63,165 nucleotides of DNA from assembly GCA_903828695.1 (NCBI GenBank), contig CAIKNE010000158.1:1-63165 (forward strand). Reading direction: 5' to 3'. Positions 55,819 through 63,165 of this stretch are shown piece after piece (position 1 is the first letter of the stretch; each line of letters starts with the position of its first letter). The DNA comes from an uncultured Burkholderiales bacterium. Its GTDB lineage: Bacteria; Pseudomonadota; Gammaproteobacteria; Burkholderiales; Burkholderiaceae_C. The notes beneath the pieces were generated by a model. It did not search any database and was not told where the DNA came from. It saw only the letters and a list, made by a program, of their open reading frames with translations. Both the position numbers and the translations under genes were made by a program.

Positions 55819-55916
55819 AAATCTTCAATCCGGTCAACTAGCAAAAAATTAACAAGCAGCATTTGTCAAAAGCTGCAACAATCTGTTATTTTAACTCTAA
55901 ATTGGGCATTGTGGGC

Positions 55917-56300
55917 CTAGCCCTTTGGCACAGACTGGAGCAGCAGTGCTGCGGCTACTTTGCGCCCCTCAGCCGCCAAAATGTTGTAAGTTCTGCAAGC
56001 GGCTCGGGTGTCCATGGATTCGACCCCAATTCCCTTTTCGTACAGGCTCCTTAACCACTCAGCACGGGGAAAGTTGAGTTTGTCGCCACTCCCGTAGATT
56101 AGCATCTCAATGCCCATTTCGCTCAACTCGGCAAAGTCAGACTCACTGAGTGCTTGTGGATCAGAGCATGGCCACTCTCGTTTATCGCCCAGCGACGACA
56201 AGACGATGCTGTGGGTGAATTTCTCGCCGTTCACCGCGATCCACCCCTCCCCGTAACCGGTGATGGCCAGTGTTTGAATGTGGTCGGGTTGAAGTTTCAT
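55917..56300 (-). CDS. Mth938-like domain protein (DUF498)
   Basis: A 127-residue stand-alone Mth938/NDUFAF3-like fold: MKLQPDHIQTLAITGYGEGWIAVNGEKF (split), FAELSEMGIEMLIYGSGDKLNFP and GIGVESMDTRAACRTYNILAAEGRKVAAALLL (split). Mitochondrial relatives help assemble respiratory complex I; the bacterial role is unclear. Divergent from alaA, 131 bp away. Confidence 0.9.
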   Translation of the reverse strand: MKLQPDHIQTLAITGYGEGWIAVNGEKFTHSIVLSSLGDKREWPCSDPQALSESDFAELSEMGIEMLIYGSGDKLNFPRAEWLRSLYEKGIGVESMDTRAACRTYNILAAEGRKVAAALLLQSVPKG

Positions 56301-56431
56301 GAAATTTCACACAAAAAAGGGTGTTTTTTTCTCTAAATATGTTCCAATTATAGGTTCGCTCTTTTTGGGTTGTTAGAAAGTGCGGGTATAGAGCGTATAC
56401 AACCCACAAATCCCAAGCGCCGGAGGGGCCA

Positions 56432-57658
56432 TTGAATCCCATTTTCAAATCCACCAAGTTAGCCAATGTTTGTTATGACATCCGAGGCCCGGTCATGGAC
56501 CGAGCGCGCTTGATGGAGGAGGAGGGGCACAAAATCATCAAACTCAATATCGGCAATTTAGCGGTTTTTGGCTTCGATGCGCCCGAGGAAATCCAGCAAG
56601 ACATGATCCGCAATTTGCCAAACGCAGCCGCCTACTCGGACAGCAAAGGCATATTTGCAGCGCGTAAGGCTGTCATGCACTACACCCAGCAACAAGGTGT
56701 CTCAGGCGTAGCGCTAGACGATATCTACCTGGGTAATGGTGCGAGTGAATTGATTGTCATGGCTACCAATGGACTGCTCAACGACGGGGACGAGTTACTC
56801 ATTCCTGCGCCCGATTACCCACTCTGGACCGCTGCGGTGTCACTCTCTGGGGGCACACCGGTGCATTACAACTGTGTAGAGGAAAACGGTTGGATGCCTG
56901 ATTTGGCCGATATACGCTCCAAAATTAATAAAAACACCAAGGGTATTGTCGTCATCAACCCCAATAACCCAACCGGCGCTCTTTACTCAGATGAGTTGTT
57001 GAAAGGCATTATTCAAATAGCGCGCGAGAACGAGCTGATCATCTTTGCCGACGAGGTTTACGATAAAGTTTTATACGACGGAGTGGAGCATACCGCTATC
57101 GCTAGTTTGTCAACAGACGTTCTAACTTTGACCTTTAACTCATTATCCAAGAGCTACCGCTCCTGCGGATACAGGGCTGGTTGGATGGTCGTATCAGGCG
57201 ATAAGAATGCAGCCGTGGATTACATTGAGGGACTCAACATGCTCTCATCCATGCGCTTGTGTGCAAACGTACCAGGACAGTGGGCTATTCAAACTGCGCT
57301 AGGTGGTTATCAAACCATCAACGATTTGATTAAAGAGGGTGGACGACTGCGTCGCCAACGCGATATAGCTTACGAGCTCATTACCGCTATCCCAGGTGTG
57401 AGTTGTGTGAAGCCTAGAGCTGCGCTGTACATGTTTCCCAAGCTCGACCCTGCAGTCTATCCCATAGAAGATGATCAAAAATTTATCTTTGAACTCTTGA
57501 ATGAAACCAAGGTTTTGTTAGTACAAGGCTCAGGCTTTAACTGGAAACACCCAGACCACTTTAGGATTGTTTTCTTGCCCCACGAGGATGACCTGCGTGA
57601 GGCAATCGGCAGAATTGCAAAATTTTTACAAAACTACAGAAATAAGCACGCAATATGA
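56432..57658 (+). CDS. alaA: alanine-synthesising aminotransferase AlaA
   Basis: A 408-residue fold-type I PLP aminotransferase closely matching E. coli AlaA (glutamate-pyruvate transaminase): KLANVCYDIRGPV, LNIGNLAVFGFDAPEEI, YLGNGASELIV, PDYPLWTAAVSLSGG, NPNNPTGALYS, the PLP lysine K240 in SLSKSYR, and GALYMFPK-like AALYMFPKLD. The start is a TTG at 56432, strongly supported by GGAGGGG just upstream. It overlaps hom by four bases (ATGA), making alaA-hom-thrC one operon. Confidence 0.93.
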   Translation: MNPIFKSTKLANVCYDIRGPVMDRARLMEEEGHKIIKLNIGNLAVFGFDAPEEIQQDMIRNLPNAAAYSDSKGIFAARKAVMHYTQQQGVSGVALDDIYLGNGASELIVMATNGLLNDGDELLIPAPDYPLWTAAVSLSGGTPVHYNCVEENGWMPDLADIRSKINKNTKGIVVINPNNPTGALYSDELLKGIIQIARENELIIFADEVYDKVLYDGVEHTAIASLSTDVLTLTFNSLSKSYRSCGYRAGWMVVSGDKNAAVDYIEGLNMLSSMRLCANVPGQWAIQTALGGYQTINDLIKEGGRLRRQRDIAYELITAIPGVSCVKPRAALYMFPKLDPAVYPIEDDQKFIFELLNETKVLLVQGSGFNWKHPDHFRIVFLPHEDDLREAIGRIAKFLQNYRNKHAI

Positions 57659-58980
57659 AACCTATTCAAGTCGGATTACTCGGTATTGGTACCGTTGGAC
57701 GTGGCACTTTTGAAGTGTTGTTGCGCAATCAAGAAGAGATTAAAAGAAGGGCTGGGCGTGGTATTGAGATTGCTATGGTCGCAGACCTAGACACTGCCCG
57801 CGCCCAGCAAGTTGTCGGTCATCACGCTAAGGTTGTGAGCAACGCTCAAGAGGTTATTGACAATCCAGACATTGACATTGTGATCGAGTTGATTGGTGGA
57901 TACGGCATAGCCAAACAATTGGTGATGGCTGCGATTGAAGCTGGTAAGCACGTTGTGACCGCTAACAAGGCACTCTTGGCAGTTCACGGAACTGAGATCT
58001 TCGCGGCTGCCCACAGGCGCGGCGTGATGATCTGTTTTGAAGCTGCGGTTGCAGGTGGTATCCCGATCATCAAAGCTCTCAGAGAGGGTTTGACGGCCAA
58101 CAGGATCGAGTGGATTGCTGGCATCATCAACGGGACCACCAATTTCATTTTGTCAGAGATGAGAGATAAAGGGTTGGCTTTTGATGAGGTTCTCAAGCAA
58201 GCGCAGGCTCTTGGTTATGCTGAGGCTGATCCCACTTTTGATATTGAAGGCGTGGACGCGGCTCACAAAGCAACCATCATGTCTGCAATTGCTTACGGGA
58301 TACCGGTTCAGTTTGAAAAAGCTTACGTTGAAGGAATCTCTAAACTTCATGCTCAAGATATTCGTTACGCTGAACAACTTGGGTACCGCATCAAGTTGCT
58401 TGGAATTGCAAAGCGCGTAAATGCTGTTGGAACTCGCGAGGGCATAGAACTTCGTGTGCATCCTTGTCTCGTGCCGACCAAGCGCTTAATCGCCAACGTA
58501 GAGGGAGCGATGAACGCAGTCATGATCCAAGCTGATGCGGTTGGGACAACGCTATATTACGGCAAGGGAGCGGGTAGTGAACCTACAGCAAGCGCAGTGA
58601 TTGCTGACCTTGTGGATGTAACGCGCCTGATGACGGCGGATCCTTTGAACCGTGTTCCACATTTGGCGTTCCAACCCGATTCAATGAGCGATTTGCCCAT
58701 TCTCTCGATGGATGAGGTCCGCACCAGTTATTACTTAAGGCTGGTGGTTGCAGATGAGGCGGGGGTTCTCGCCAAAATCACCGGCATTTTGGCGCAGGCT
58801 GAAATTAGCATAGACGCTGTATTGCAGCGTCCTGGTTCCGAATCAAAACAAGAAACGGATCTCATCATTTTGACGCACACCTGTTTAGAGGCTCATATGA
58901 ATGCGGCGATGGCTAGCATTCAGGCTTTAAAGTCTGTGTTAGCGCCGATTGTTCGTATTCGCAAGGAAGAGCTCTCTTGA
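57655..58980 (+). CDS. hom: homoserine dehydrogenase
   Basis: A 441-residue enzyme making homoserine from aspartate semialdehyde with NAD(P)H. Rossmann motif VGLLGIGTVGRGTFEVL at the N-terminus, ELIGGYGIAKQLV, VTANKALLA, the catalytic region GIINGTTNFILSEM and AQALGYAEADPTFDIEG, and a C-terminal ACT domain (LRLVVADEAGVLAKITGIL) for feedback control, probably by threonine. Overlaps alaA (ATGA) and thrC (TGATG). Confidence 0.97.
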   Translation: MKPIQVGLLGIGTVGRGTFEVLLRNQEEIKRRAGRGIEIAMVADLDTARAQQVVGHHAKVVSNAQEVIDNPDIDIVIELIGGYGIAKQLVMAAIEAGKHVVTANKALLAVHGTEIFAAAHRRGVMICFEAAVAGGIPIIKALREGLTANRIEWIAGIINGTTNFILSEMRDKGLAFDEVLKQAQALGYAEADPTFDIEGVDAAHKATIMSAIAYGIPVQFEKAYVEGISKLHAQDIRYAEQLGYRIKLLGIAKRVNAVGTREGIELRVHPCLVPTKRLIANVEGAMNAVMIQADAVGTTLYYGKGAGSEPTASAVIADLVDVTRLMTADPLNRVPHLAFQPDSMSDLPILSMDEVRTSYYLRLVVADEAGVLAKITGILAQAEISIDAVLQRPGSESKQETDLIILTHTCLEAHMNAAMASIQALKSVLAPIVRIRKEELS

Positions 58981-60503
58981 TGCGCTACATCTCCACACGC
59001 TCTGCCCCCTCCGGTGCCGCCACTTCCAACTCTAACACCGCAGGTCAAGCCGCACAGTCGGTTGAATCTCGCAGGTTTTGTGAGATTTTGTTGGAAGGTC
59101 TTGCCCCAGACGGAGGCCTTTATCTACCCGAGAAATATCCTACTTTAAATCTAACAGAACTCGCTCGTTTGCAAGCCGTGTATGAGCAAGAAGGCTATGC
59201 TCAACTAGCGTTTGAGATTTTGAGCTTATTCATAGACGATATTCCTGCAGATGATTTAAAGGCCTTGTGTCTTAAGACCTATACTGCTGAGGTTTTTGGG
59301 GATCCTTTGATCACTCCCATTCGCTTGCTTGAGCCGGGTCTTTACATTCAGGCTCTATCCAACGGGCCGACACTGGCATTTAAAGATATGGCTATGCAGT
59401 TGTTGGGCAATTTATTTGAGTACCAACTCGCACGTTCGGGGCAGCGCTTGAATATTTTGGGGGCTACTTCTGGGGACACTGGCAGCGCAGCCGAGTACGC
59501 AATGCGGGGCAAGCGCGGTGTAAGAGTATTTATGACCAGTCCTCGGGACCGCATGAGTGCTTTTCAACAAGCGCAGATGTTTAGCCTGCAAGATGAGAAT
59601 ATCTTTAACATCGCAGTAGAGGGTGTTTTTGATGATTGCCAAGATATTGTCAAATCAGTATCAGCGGATTTGCCATTCAAATCAAAATACTCTATTGGGA
59701 CGGTCAACTCAATCAACTGGGCCAGACTACTCGCTCAGGTTGTGTACTATTTTGCTGGTTATTTCCAGGTCATCTCTGGTGCTCACCGTAATTTAACGGT
59801 TGGCGCGCGCGTTAGTTTTACAGTACCCAGTGGCAATTTTGGCAATGTCTGCGCAGGGCATGTCGCAAGAATGATGGGCTTGCCTGTTGATCGATTGGTT
59901 GTTGCAACCAACGAGAACGATGTGCTAGACGAATTCTTTAAAACCGGTGTCTACCAAGTACGCAGCGCGCAGAACACGCACGAGACCTCAAGTCCGTCTA
60001 TGGATATCTCAAAAGCCAGTAACTTTGAGCGATTCGTGTTTGATCTGCTGGGTCGGGATAGTACTTTGACGAACCGACTATTTGCTATTGATGTCGCACT
60101 CAAGGGTAAATTTGATTTGAGTGAGAACGAGTATTTCAAAGATGTGCTCACTAAGTTTGGATTTTTAAGTGGTCGCAGTACACACGCAGACCGCATTAAA
60201 ACAATCCAATCCGTTTACAAAGAGCACTCTCAGATGATTGATCCCCACACTGCGGACGGCGTCAAAGTAGCCCGTGAAGTGTGTGCAAAGAACCTACAGA
60301 TTGACAAAAATCAGCCCCCAATGGTTGTCCTTGAAACAGCTTTACCTATCAAATTTGCCTCTACTATTGTTGAGGCTTTAGGGGTAGAGCCTACCCGGCC
60401 CACTCAATTCAACGGTATTGAGTCGTTGCCACGACGTGTCCACAACATGGATGCAGATACGGATAAGATCAAGGCCTATATTCAACAAAACTGTCCTCTT
60501 TAA
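58980..60503 (+). CDS. thrC: threonine synthase
   Basis: A 507-residue PLP enzyme converting phosphohomoserine to threonine. The PLP lysine is K135 in SNGPTLAFKDMAMQLLG. The glycine-rich phosphate site is ATSGDTGSAAEYAM and NSINWARLLAQ is typical of the long class II form. The ATG at 58980 shares a base with the hom stop, so the genes are translationally coupled. The first ~30 residues are Ser/Ala-rich and unconserved. Confidence 0.97.
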   Translation: MRYISTRSAPSGAATSNSNTAGQAAQSVESRRFCEILLEGLAPDGGLYLPEKYPTLNLTELARLQAVYEQEGYAQLAFEILSLFIDDIPADDLKALCLKTYTAEVFGDPLITPIRLLEPGLYIQALSNGPTLAFKDMAMQLLGNLFEYQLARSGQRLNILGATSGDTGSAAEYAMRGKRGVRVFMTSPRDRMSAFQQAQMFSLQDENIFNIAVEGVFDDCQDIVKSVSADLPFKSKYSIGTVNSINWARLLAQVVYYFAGYFQVISGAHRNLTVGARVSFTVPSGNFGNVCAGHVARMMGLPVDRLVVATNENDVLDEFFKTGVYQVRSAQNTHETSSPSMDISKASNFERFVFDLLGRDSTLTNRLFAIDVALKGKFDLSENEYFKDVLTKFGFLSGRSTHADRIKTIQSVYKEHSQMIDPHTADGVKVAREVCAKNLQIDKNQPPMVVLETALPIKFASTIVEALGVEPTRPTQFNGIESLPRRVHNMDADTDKIKAYIQQNCPL

Positions 60504-60518
60504 TAAGGCCTTGCGCTT

Positions 60519-61769
60519 ATGAATATGCCAAAAGCTTTATTACCGCTTGAAGATGCATTAGCGGAGCTAAAGCGTTTTGCGCAGCCCCAATTAGGCTCTG
60601 AGCGCGTTAACACCTTTGATGTGGATGACCGGGTACTGCGTGAGGATGTGATCTCTGAGATGAACGTCCCTCCCTTTGATAATAGTGCGATGGACGGTTA
60701 TGCTGTGAGGGCTGAGGATGTGCAAGAGCTTGGAGCTGTCCTTAAGGTGACTCAGCGCATCGCTGCTGGCGCGAGTGGACACGCCGTGGTTAAGGGGGAG
60801 GCCGCTCGGATCTTTACCGGAGCTCCTGTTCCCCCTGGTGCAACAGCTGTGATAGCCCAAGAGGACTGTGAGCTCGAGGGTGAGAGCGGCGTGCGCGTCC
60901 TTACCAAAGCAAAGGTTGGTCACTCAATTCGTGTTGCGGGTGAGGATATTGCAGTAGGCGATGCAGTGCTTACAAGCGGTTTGCTTATGACACCCTCAAG
61001 ACTGGGTATGGCTGCGTCCCTGGGTCGTGAAGATTTGCTTGTTTCACGCAGGCCAAGAGTGGCGCTTTTCTCAACGGGAGATGAGTTGGTCATGCCAGGA
61101 GAGATGGCCCCCCAAGATATGGGCATTGGCAAAATCTTTAACTCAAACCGTTACTTTCTAAAGGCCTTGCTTATCAGGGCAGGTTGTTTGGTTACAGATA
61201 TGGGGAATATTGCGGATGACCGGGCTGCGACCATTCATTGCCTGTCTCAAGCAGCAGCGGAGCACGATTTAATTTTGACCAGTGGAGGCGTCTCTGTGGG
61301 GGAGGAAGATCACATCAAACCCAGTGTTCAAGCACTGGGAGAGTTGCACCAATGGGCCCTCGCAATTAAGCCGGGTAAGCCTTTCGCATATGGGCGTCTT
61401 CATACCCCTAAACCAAACGGCGCGCCCTATACCCACTTCATCGGATTACCAGGCAACCCGGTATCGAGTTACATCACATTTTTATTATTGGTAAAACCCT
61501 TTTTGTCATATCTCCAAGGTGCTACGAATGCGCAGTACAGGCATGTGCCCATGAAAGCCAATTTTGATTGGTTAAAGGCGGATAAGAGAAGGGAGTTTTT
61601 GCGAGTTCGTCAAAATGCAGACGGAGCGCTTGAATTATTTCCAAATCAAAGCTCTGGTGTTTTGACCTCCGTGGTCTGGGGTGATGGTGTTGTAGACAAT
61701 CCGCCAGGGCAAATCATCAAGGTTGGCGATACTGTAAATTACATAACATTTGAGAGTTGGATACGGTGA
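60519..61769 (+). CDS. moeA: molybdopterin molybdenumtransferase MoeA
   Basis: A 416-residue enzyme inserting molybdate into adenylylated molybdopterin. Motifs: PPFDNSAMDGYAVRAEDV, ARIFTGAPVPPGATAVIAQED, FSTGDELVMPGE, FNSNRYFLKALL, LTSGGVSVGEEDHIKP, IKPGKPFAYGRL and IGLPGNPVSSYITF, in the usual order. It follows thrC by 15 bases and overlaps moaD by four bases (GTGA), so the Moco genes join the threonine operon. Confidence 0.97.
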   Translation: MNMPKALLPLEDALAELKRFAQPQLGSERVNTFDVDDRVLREDVISEMNVPPFDNSAMDGYAVRAEDVQELGAVLKVTQRIAAGASGHAVVKGEAARIFTGAPVPPGATAVIAQEDCELEGESGVRVLTKAKVGHSIRVAGEDIAVGDAVLTSGLLMTPSRLGMAASLGREDLLVSRRPRVALFSTGDELVMPGEMAPQDMGIGKIFNSNRYFLKALLIRAGCLVTDMGNIADDRAATIHCLSQAAAEHDLILTSGGVSVGEEDHIKPSVQALGELHQWALAIKPGKPFAYGRLHTPKPNGAPYTHFIGLPGNPVSSYITFLLLVKPFLSYLQGATNAQYRHVPMKANFDWLKADKRREFLRVRQNADGALELFPNQSSGVLTSVVWGDGVVDNPPGQIIKVGDTVNYITFESWIR

Positions 61770-62017
61770 GAGTCACTATTCTTTATTTTGCATCCATCCG
61801 AGAGGGCCTCGGTATAGGCTCTGAAGTGCTTGAAACTCAGGCGCAAACGGTGGCTGAGGTGCGCTTGGAATTACTAGCAAGGGGCGGGTCATATCATGAG
61901 TGCTTATCCCTTAGTCGTGTCCTTAAGACTGCGCTCAACCAGGAAATGTGCGAGCCAACCGCCTTGTTAACTTCGGGGTGTGAATTGGCTTTTTTCCCAC
62001 CTGTTACGGGTGGTTAA
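61766..62017 (+). CDS. moaD: molybdopterin synthase sulfur-carrier subunit MoaD
   Basis: An 83-residue ubiquitin-like protein starting at a GTG that overlaps the moeA stop. It begins VRVTILYFASIREGLG and ends FFPPVTGG; the terminal Gly-Gly carries the thiocarboxylate that donates sulfur to molybdopterin with MoaE. An upstream TTG (61757) is possible but less likely. Confidence 0.95.
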   Translation: MRVTILYFASIREGLGIGSEVLETQAQTVAEVRLELLARGGSYHECLSLSRVLKTALNQEMCEPTALLTSGCELAFFPPVTGG

Positions 62018-62086
62018 TCATCGAGTCTTGCTGACAAACAAACGTAACAGCTCGGCCCTTAGGGACTTAGTGAGGAGTTATTTAAG

Positions 62087-62557
62087 TTGAGTTTTACGGT
62101 ACGTATTCAAACGGAAGATTTTGATCTCACCAACGAGGTGGCGCGTCTGCGCGCTAACGATTCTAGTGTTGGGGCGGTTTGTTCATTTGTTGGGACGGTT
62201 CGCGAGCGTGAGGCTGGTGGCAAAGGAGATGGATCCAATATCTCTAGTCTTGAGTTAGAGCATTACCCAGGGATGACTGAGCGTTCAATAGAGAAAATCA
62301 TTCACAGTGCACGCGAGCGCTTTCAGATTAACGCAGCACGTGTCGTGCACCGGGTAGGCTTACTTCAGCCTATGGATCAAATTGTTTTGGTCGCAGTCAG
62401 CTCACCCCATAGGGGTGAGAGTTTTAAGGCTTGTGAATATCTGATGGATTATTTAAAAACCCAAGCGCCATTTTGGAAAAAGGAGCAGACCACTGAGGGC
62501 GCACGCTGGGTGGACGCTCGCGTCAGTGACGATCAAGCCCTGTCCAAGTGGCTTTGA
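62087..62557 (+). CDS. moaE: molybdopterin synthase catalytic subunit MoaE
   Basis: A 156-residue large subunit of molybdopterin synthase. Motifs: VGAVCSFVGTVRERE, LELEHYPGMTERSIEKI, VVHRVGLLQPMDQIVLVAVSSPHRGESFKACEYLMDYLKTQAPFWKKEQ (split), which holds the catalytic lysines. The start is a TTG at 62087 with GAGGAG nine bases upstream. Partner of MoaD encoded 69 bp before. Confidence 0.96.
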   Translation: MSFTVRIQTEDFDLTNEVARLRANDSSVGAVCSFVGTVREREAGGKGDGSNISSLELEHYPGMTERSIEKIIHSARERFQINAARVVHRVGLLQPMDQIVLVAVSSPHRGESFKACEYLMDYLKTQAPFWKKEQTTEGARWVDARVSDDQALSKWL

Positions 62558-62609
62558 TTTAATTTGAGGCCGGTCTGGTTAAGATGTATGCGTTTGCTCA
62601 GCCGTGCGT

Positions 62610-63149
62610 TTAGGGGTTTGCGTTTTCTACTTCATTCAAGAAAGATGAGACCAATTTTTGAAGTACCGATTCAATTAATTTCTCATTACTGATCTTTCGC
62701 TCTCTAGTTTCCTTTTTTCCACCAGCGGGGCCTTCCCCCTCGCTGTCGCCTGCTGTTGCGTAGTTCAATAATGAATTCTCCCAAAGCGAGGCGTATATTT
62801 TTTTGTCCTTAAAGCTGATCAAACGGTTCAACTCAATTTGTGTAACAAATAAACAAGAAGGCATTTTGCCCTCATCATAAGTAGTCGGGAGAGTCGTGAT
62901 GTTGAACGCGATGTAATCCTCAGCGTTCGCGTCAATTTTGAGCACTCTGGATTGATTCATGATGAAGTTGACTGAGCGCAGTAAATCAGCCTTGTTTAAA
63001 CCGCAAGCCTTGGCATCATCATCGACCTCCAAAATAACATCTATGGAGTTAAGGCCCTTAAAGCGAATGGTTTGAAAAATATTGGACTTATTTTCAGCTA
63101 TCGAAGATTGGCCAACAAGTATCAATAATAGTAGGAGTAATTTTTTCAT
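62610..63149 (-). CDS. hypothetical exported protein, 179 aa
   Basis: Not recognised. A signal peptide (MKKLLLLLLILVGQSSIA, cut before EN) precedes a soluble acidic domain with two cysteines (residues ~49 and ~104) that could form a disulfide. A Gly/Glu-rich linker (GDSEGEGPAGGKKETRE) leads to a helical C-terminus. It converges with moaE and is unlikely to belong to that operon. Its start lies 16 bp from the window end, so its upstream region is not visible. Confidence 0.7.
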   Translation of the reverse strand: MKKLLLLLLILVGQSSIAENKSNIFQTIRFKGLNSIDVILEVDDDAKACGLNKADLLRSVNFIMNQSRVLKIDANAEDYIAFNITTLPTTYDEGKMPSCLFVTQIELNRLISFKDKKIYASLWENSLLNYATAGDSEGEGPAGGKKETRERKISNEKLIESVLQKLVSSFLNEVENANP

Positions 63150-63165
63150 GGAAATAATCGGTTTA

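Noticed and set aside
1-63165. CRISPR array, IS elements, tRNA or rRNA genes
   Set aside because: No regularly spaced direct repeats, transposase-like proteins with terminal repeats, or tRNA/rRNA-like conserved stretches were seen on reading through.

Overview
The window looks like chromosomal DNA of a betaproteobacterium of the order Burkholderiales with only moderate GC content. Evidence for this is the gene orders surE-pcm-nlpD-rlmD, ppsR/ppsA (divergent), rpsF-priB-rpsR-rplI-dnaB and alaA-hom-thrC-moeA-moaD-moaE, together with several Bug-type (tripartite tricarboxylate) solute receptors. The genus cannot be fixed from sequence reading alone. No tRNA, rRNA, IS element, prophage or CRISPR array was seen.

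Positions 1-30000 are an AT-richer accessory half. It holds a secreted FN3-like protein overlapping a 50-residue lipoprotein (182-1182). A Tat-exported MmgE/PrpD protein lies divergent from an acyl-CoA ligase across a 22-bp perfect palindrome (1306-4747), followed by an IDO-like 2-oxoglutarate dioxygenase (4999-5742). A CsbD-like small protein and a DUF5132 / HMA_2 / P-type ATPase operon whose ATPase lacks the usual CPx motif come next (5866-9451). Then come katG (10317-12485) and an acetoacetate/3-hydroxybutyrate module of SDR, CoA-transferase, acetoacetate decarboxylase and BdhA (12640-16947).

Positions 17667-24723 form an envelope/stress island: DUF3309, a charged exported protein, an OsmB-like glycine-zipper lipoprotein, a BON lipoprotein, an Ig plus ice-binding-like (DUF3494) lipoprotein, two OmpA paralogues flanking a small beta-barrel, and an Ala/His-rich protein. 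Four genes here, plus the P-ATPase operon and the CoA-transferase gene, carry the same heptamer GAACAGA 53-90 nt upstream of the start and in the same orientation. This is the most promising undescribed regulatory signal in the window. The accessory half also holds all four G/C homopolymers of seven or more that were noticed, two of them inside katG and an ompA gene.

Positions 24973-40457 are mixed metabolism: an FAD monooxygenase opposite a Bug receptor, a FUSC inner-membrane protein, a TlpA-like thioredoxin, an exported transglutaminase-like protein, a missed 59-codon gene, an orphan TRAP receptor, a TPR protein, a Lon-N-like protein, a second Bug receptor, a GIY-YIG-like protein coupled to rmuC, and a quinone oxidoreductase. 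Positions 40593-63149 are core housekeeping: surE-pcm-nlpD-rlmD without an intervening rpoS, a BI-1-like protein, ppsR/ppsA, the rpsF ribosomal/primosomal operon, dnaB with three DnaA-box-like sites upstream at an exact 12-bp period, phoH, bcp, alaA-hom-thrC and molybdenum-cofactor genes. All functions are inferred from recognised motifs and order; no database search was run.
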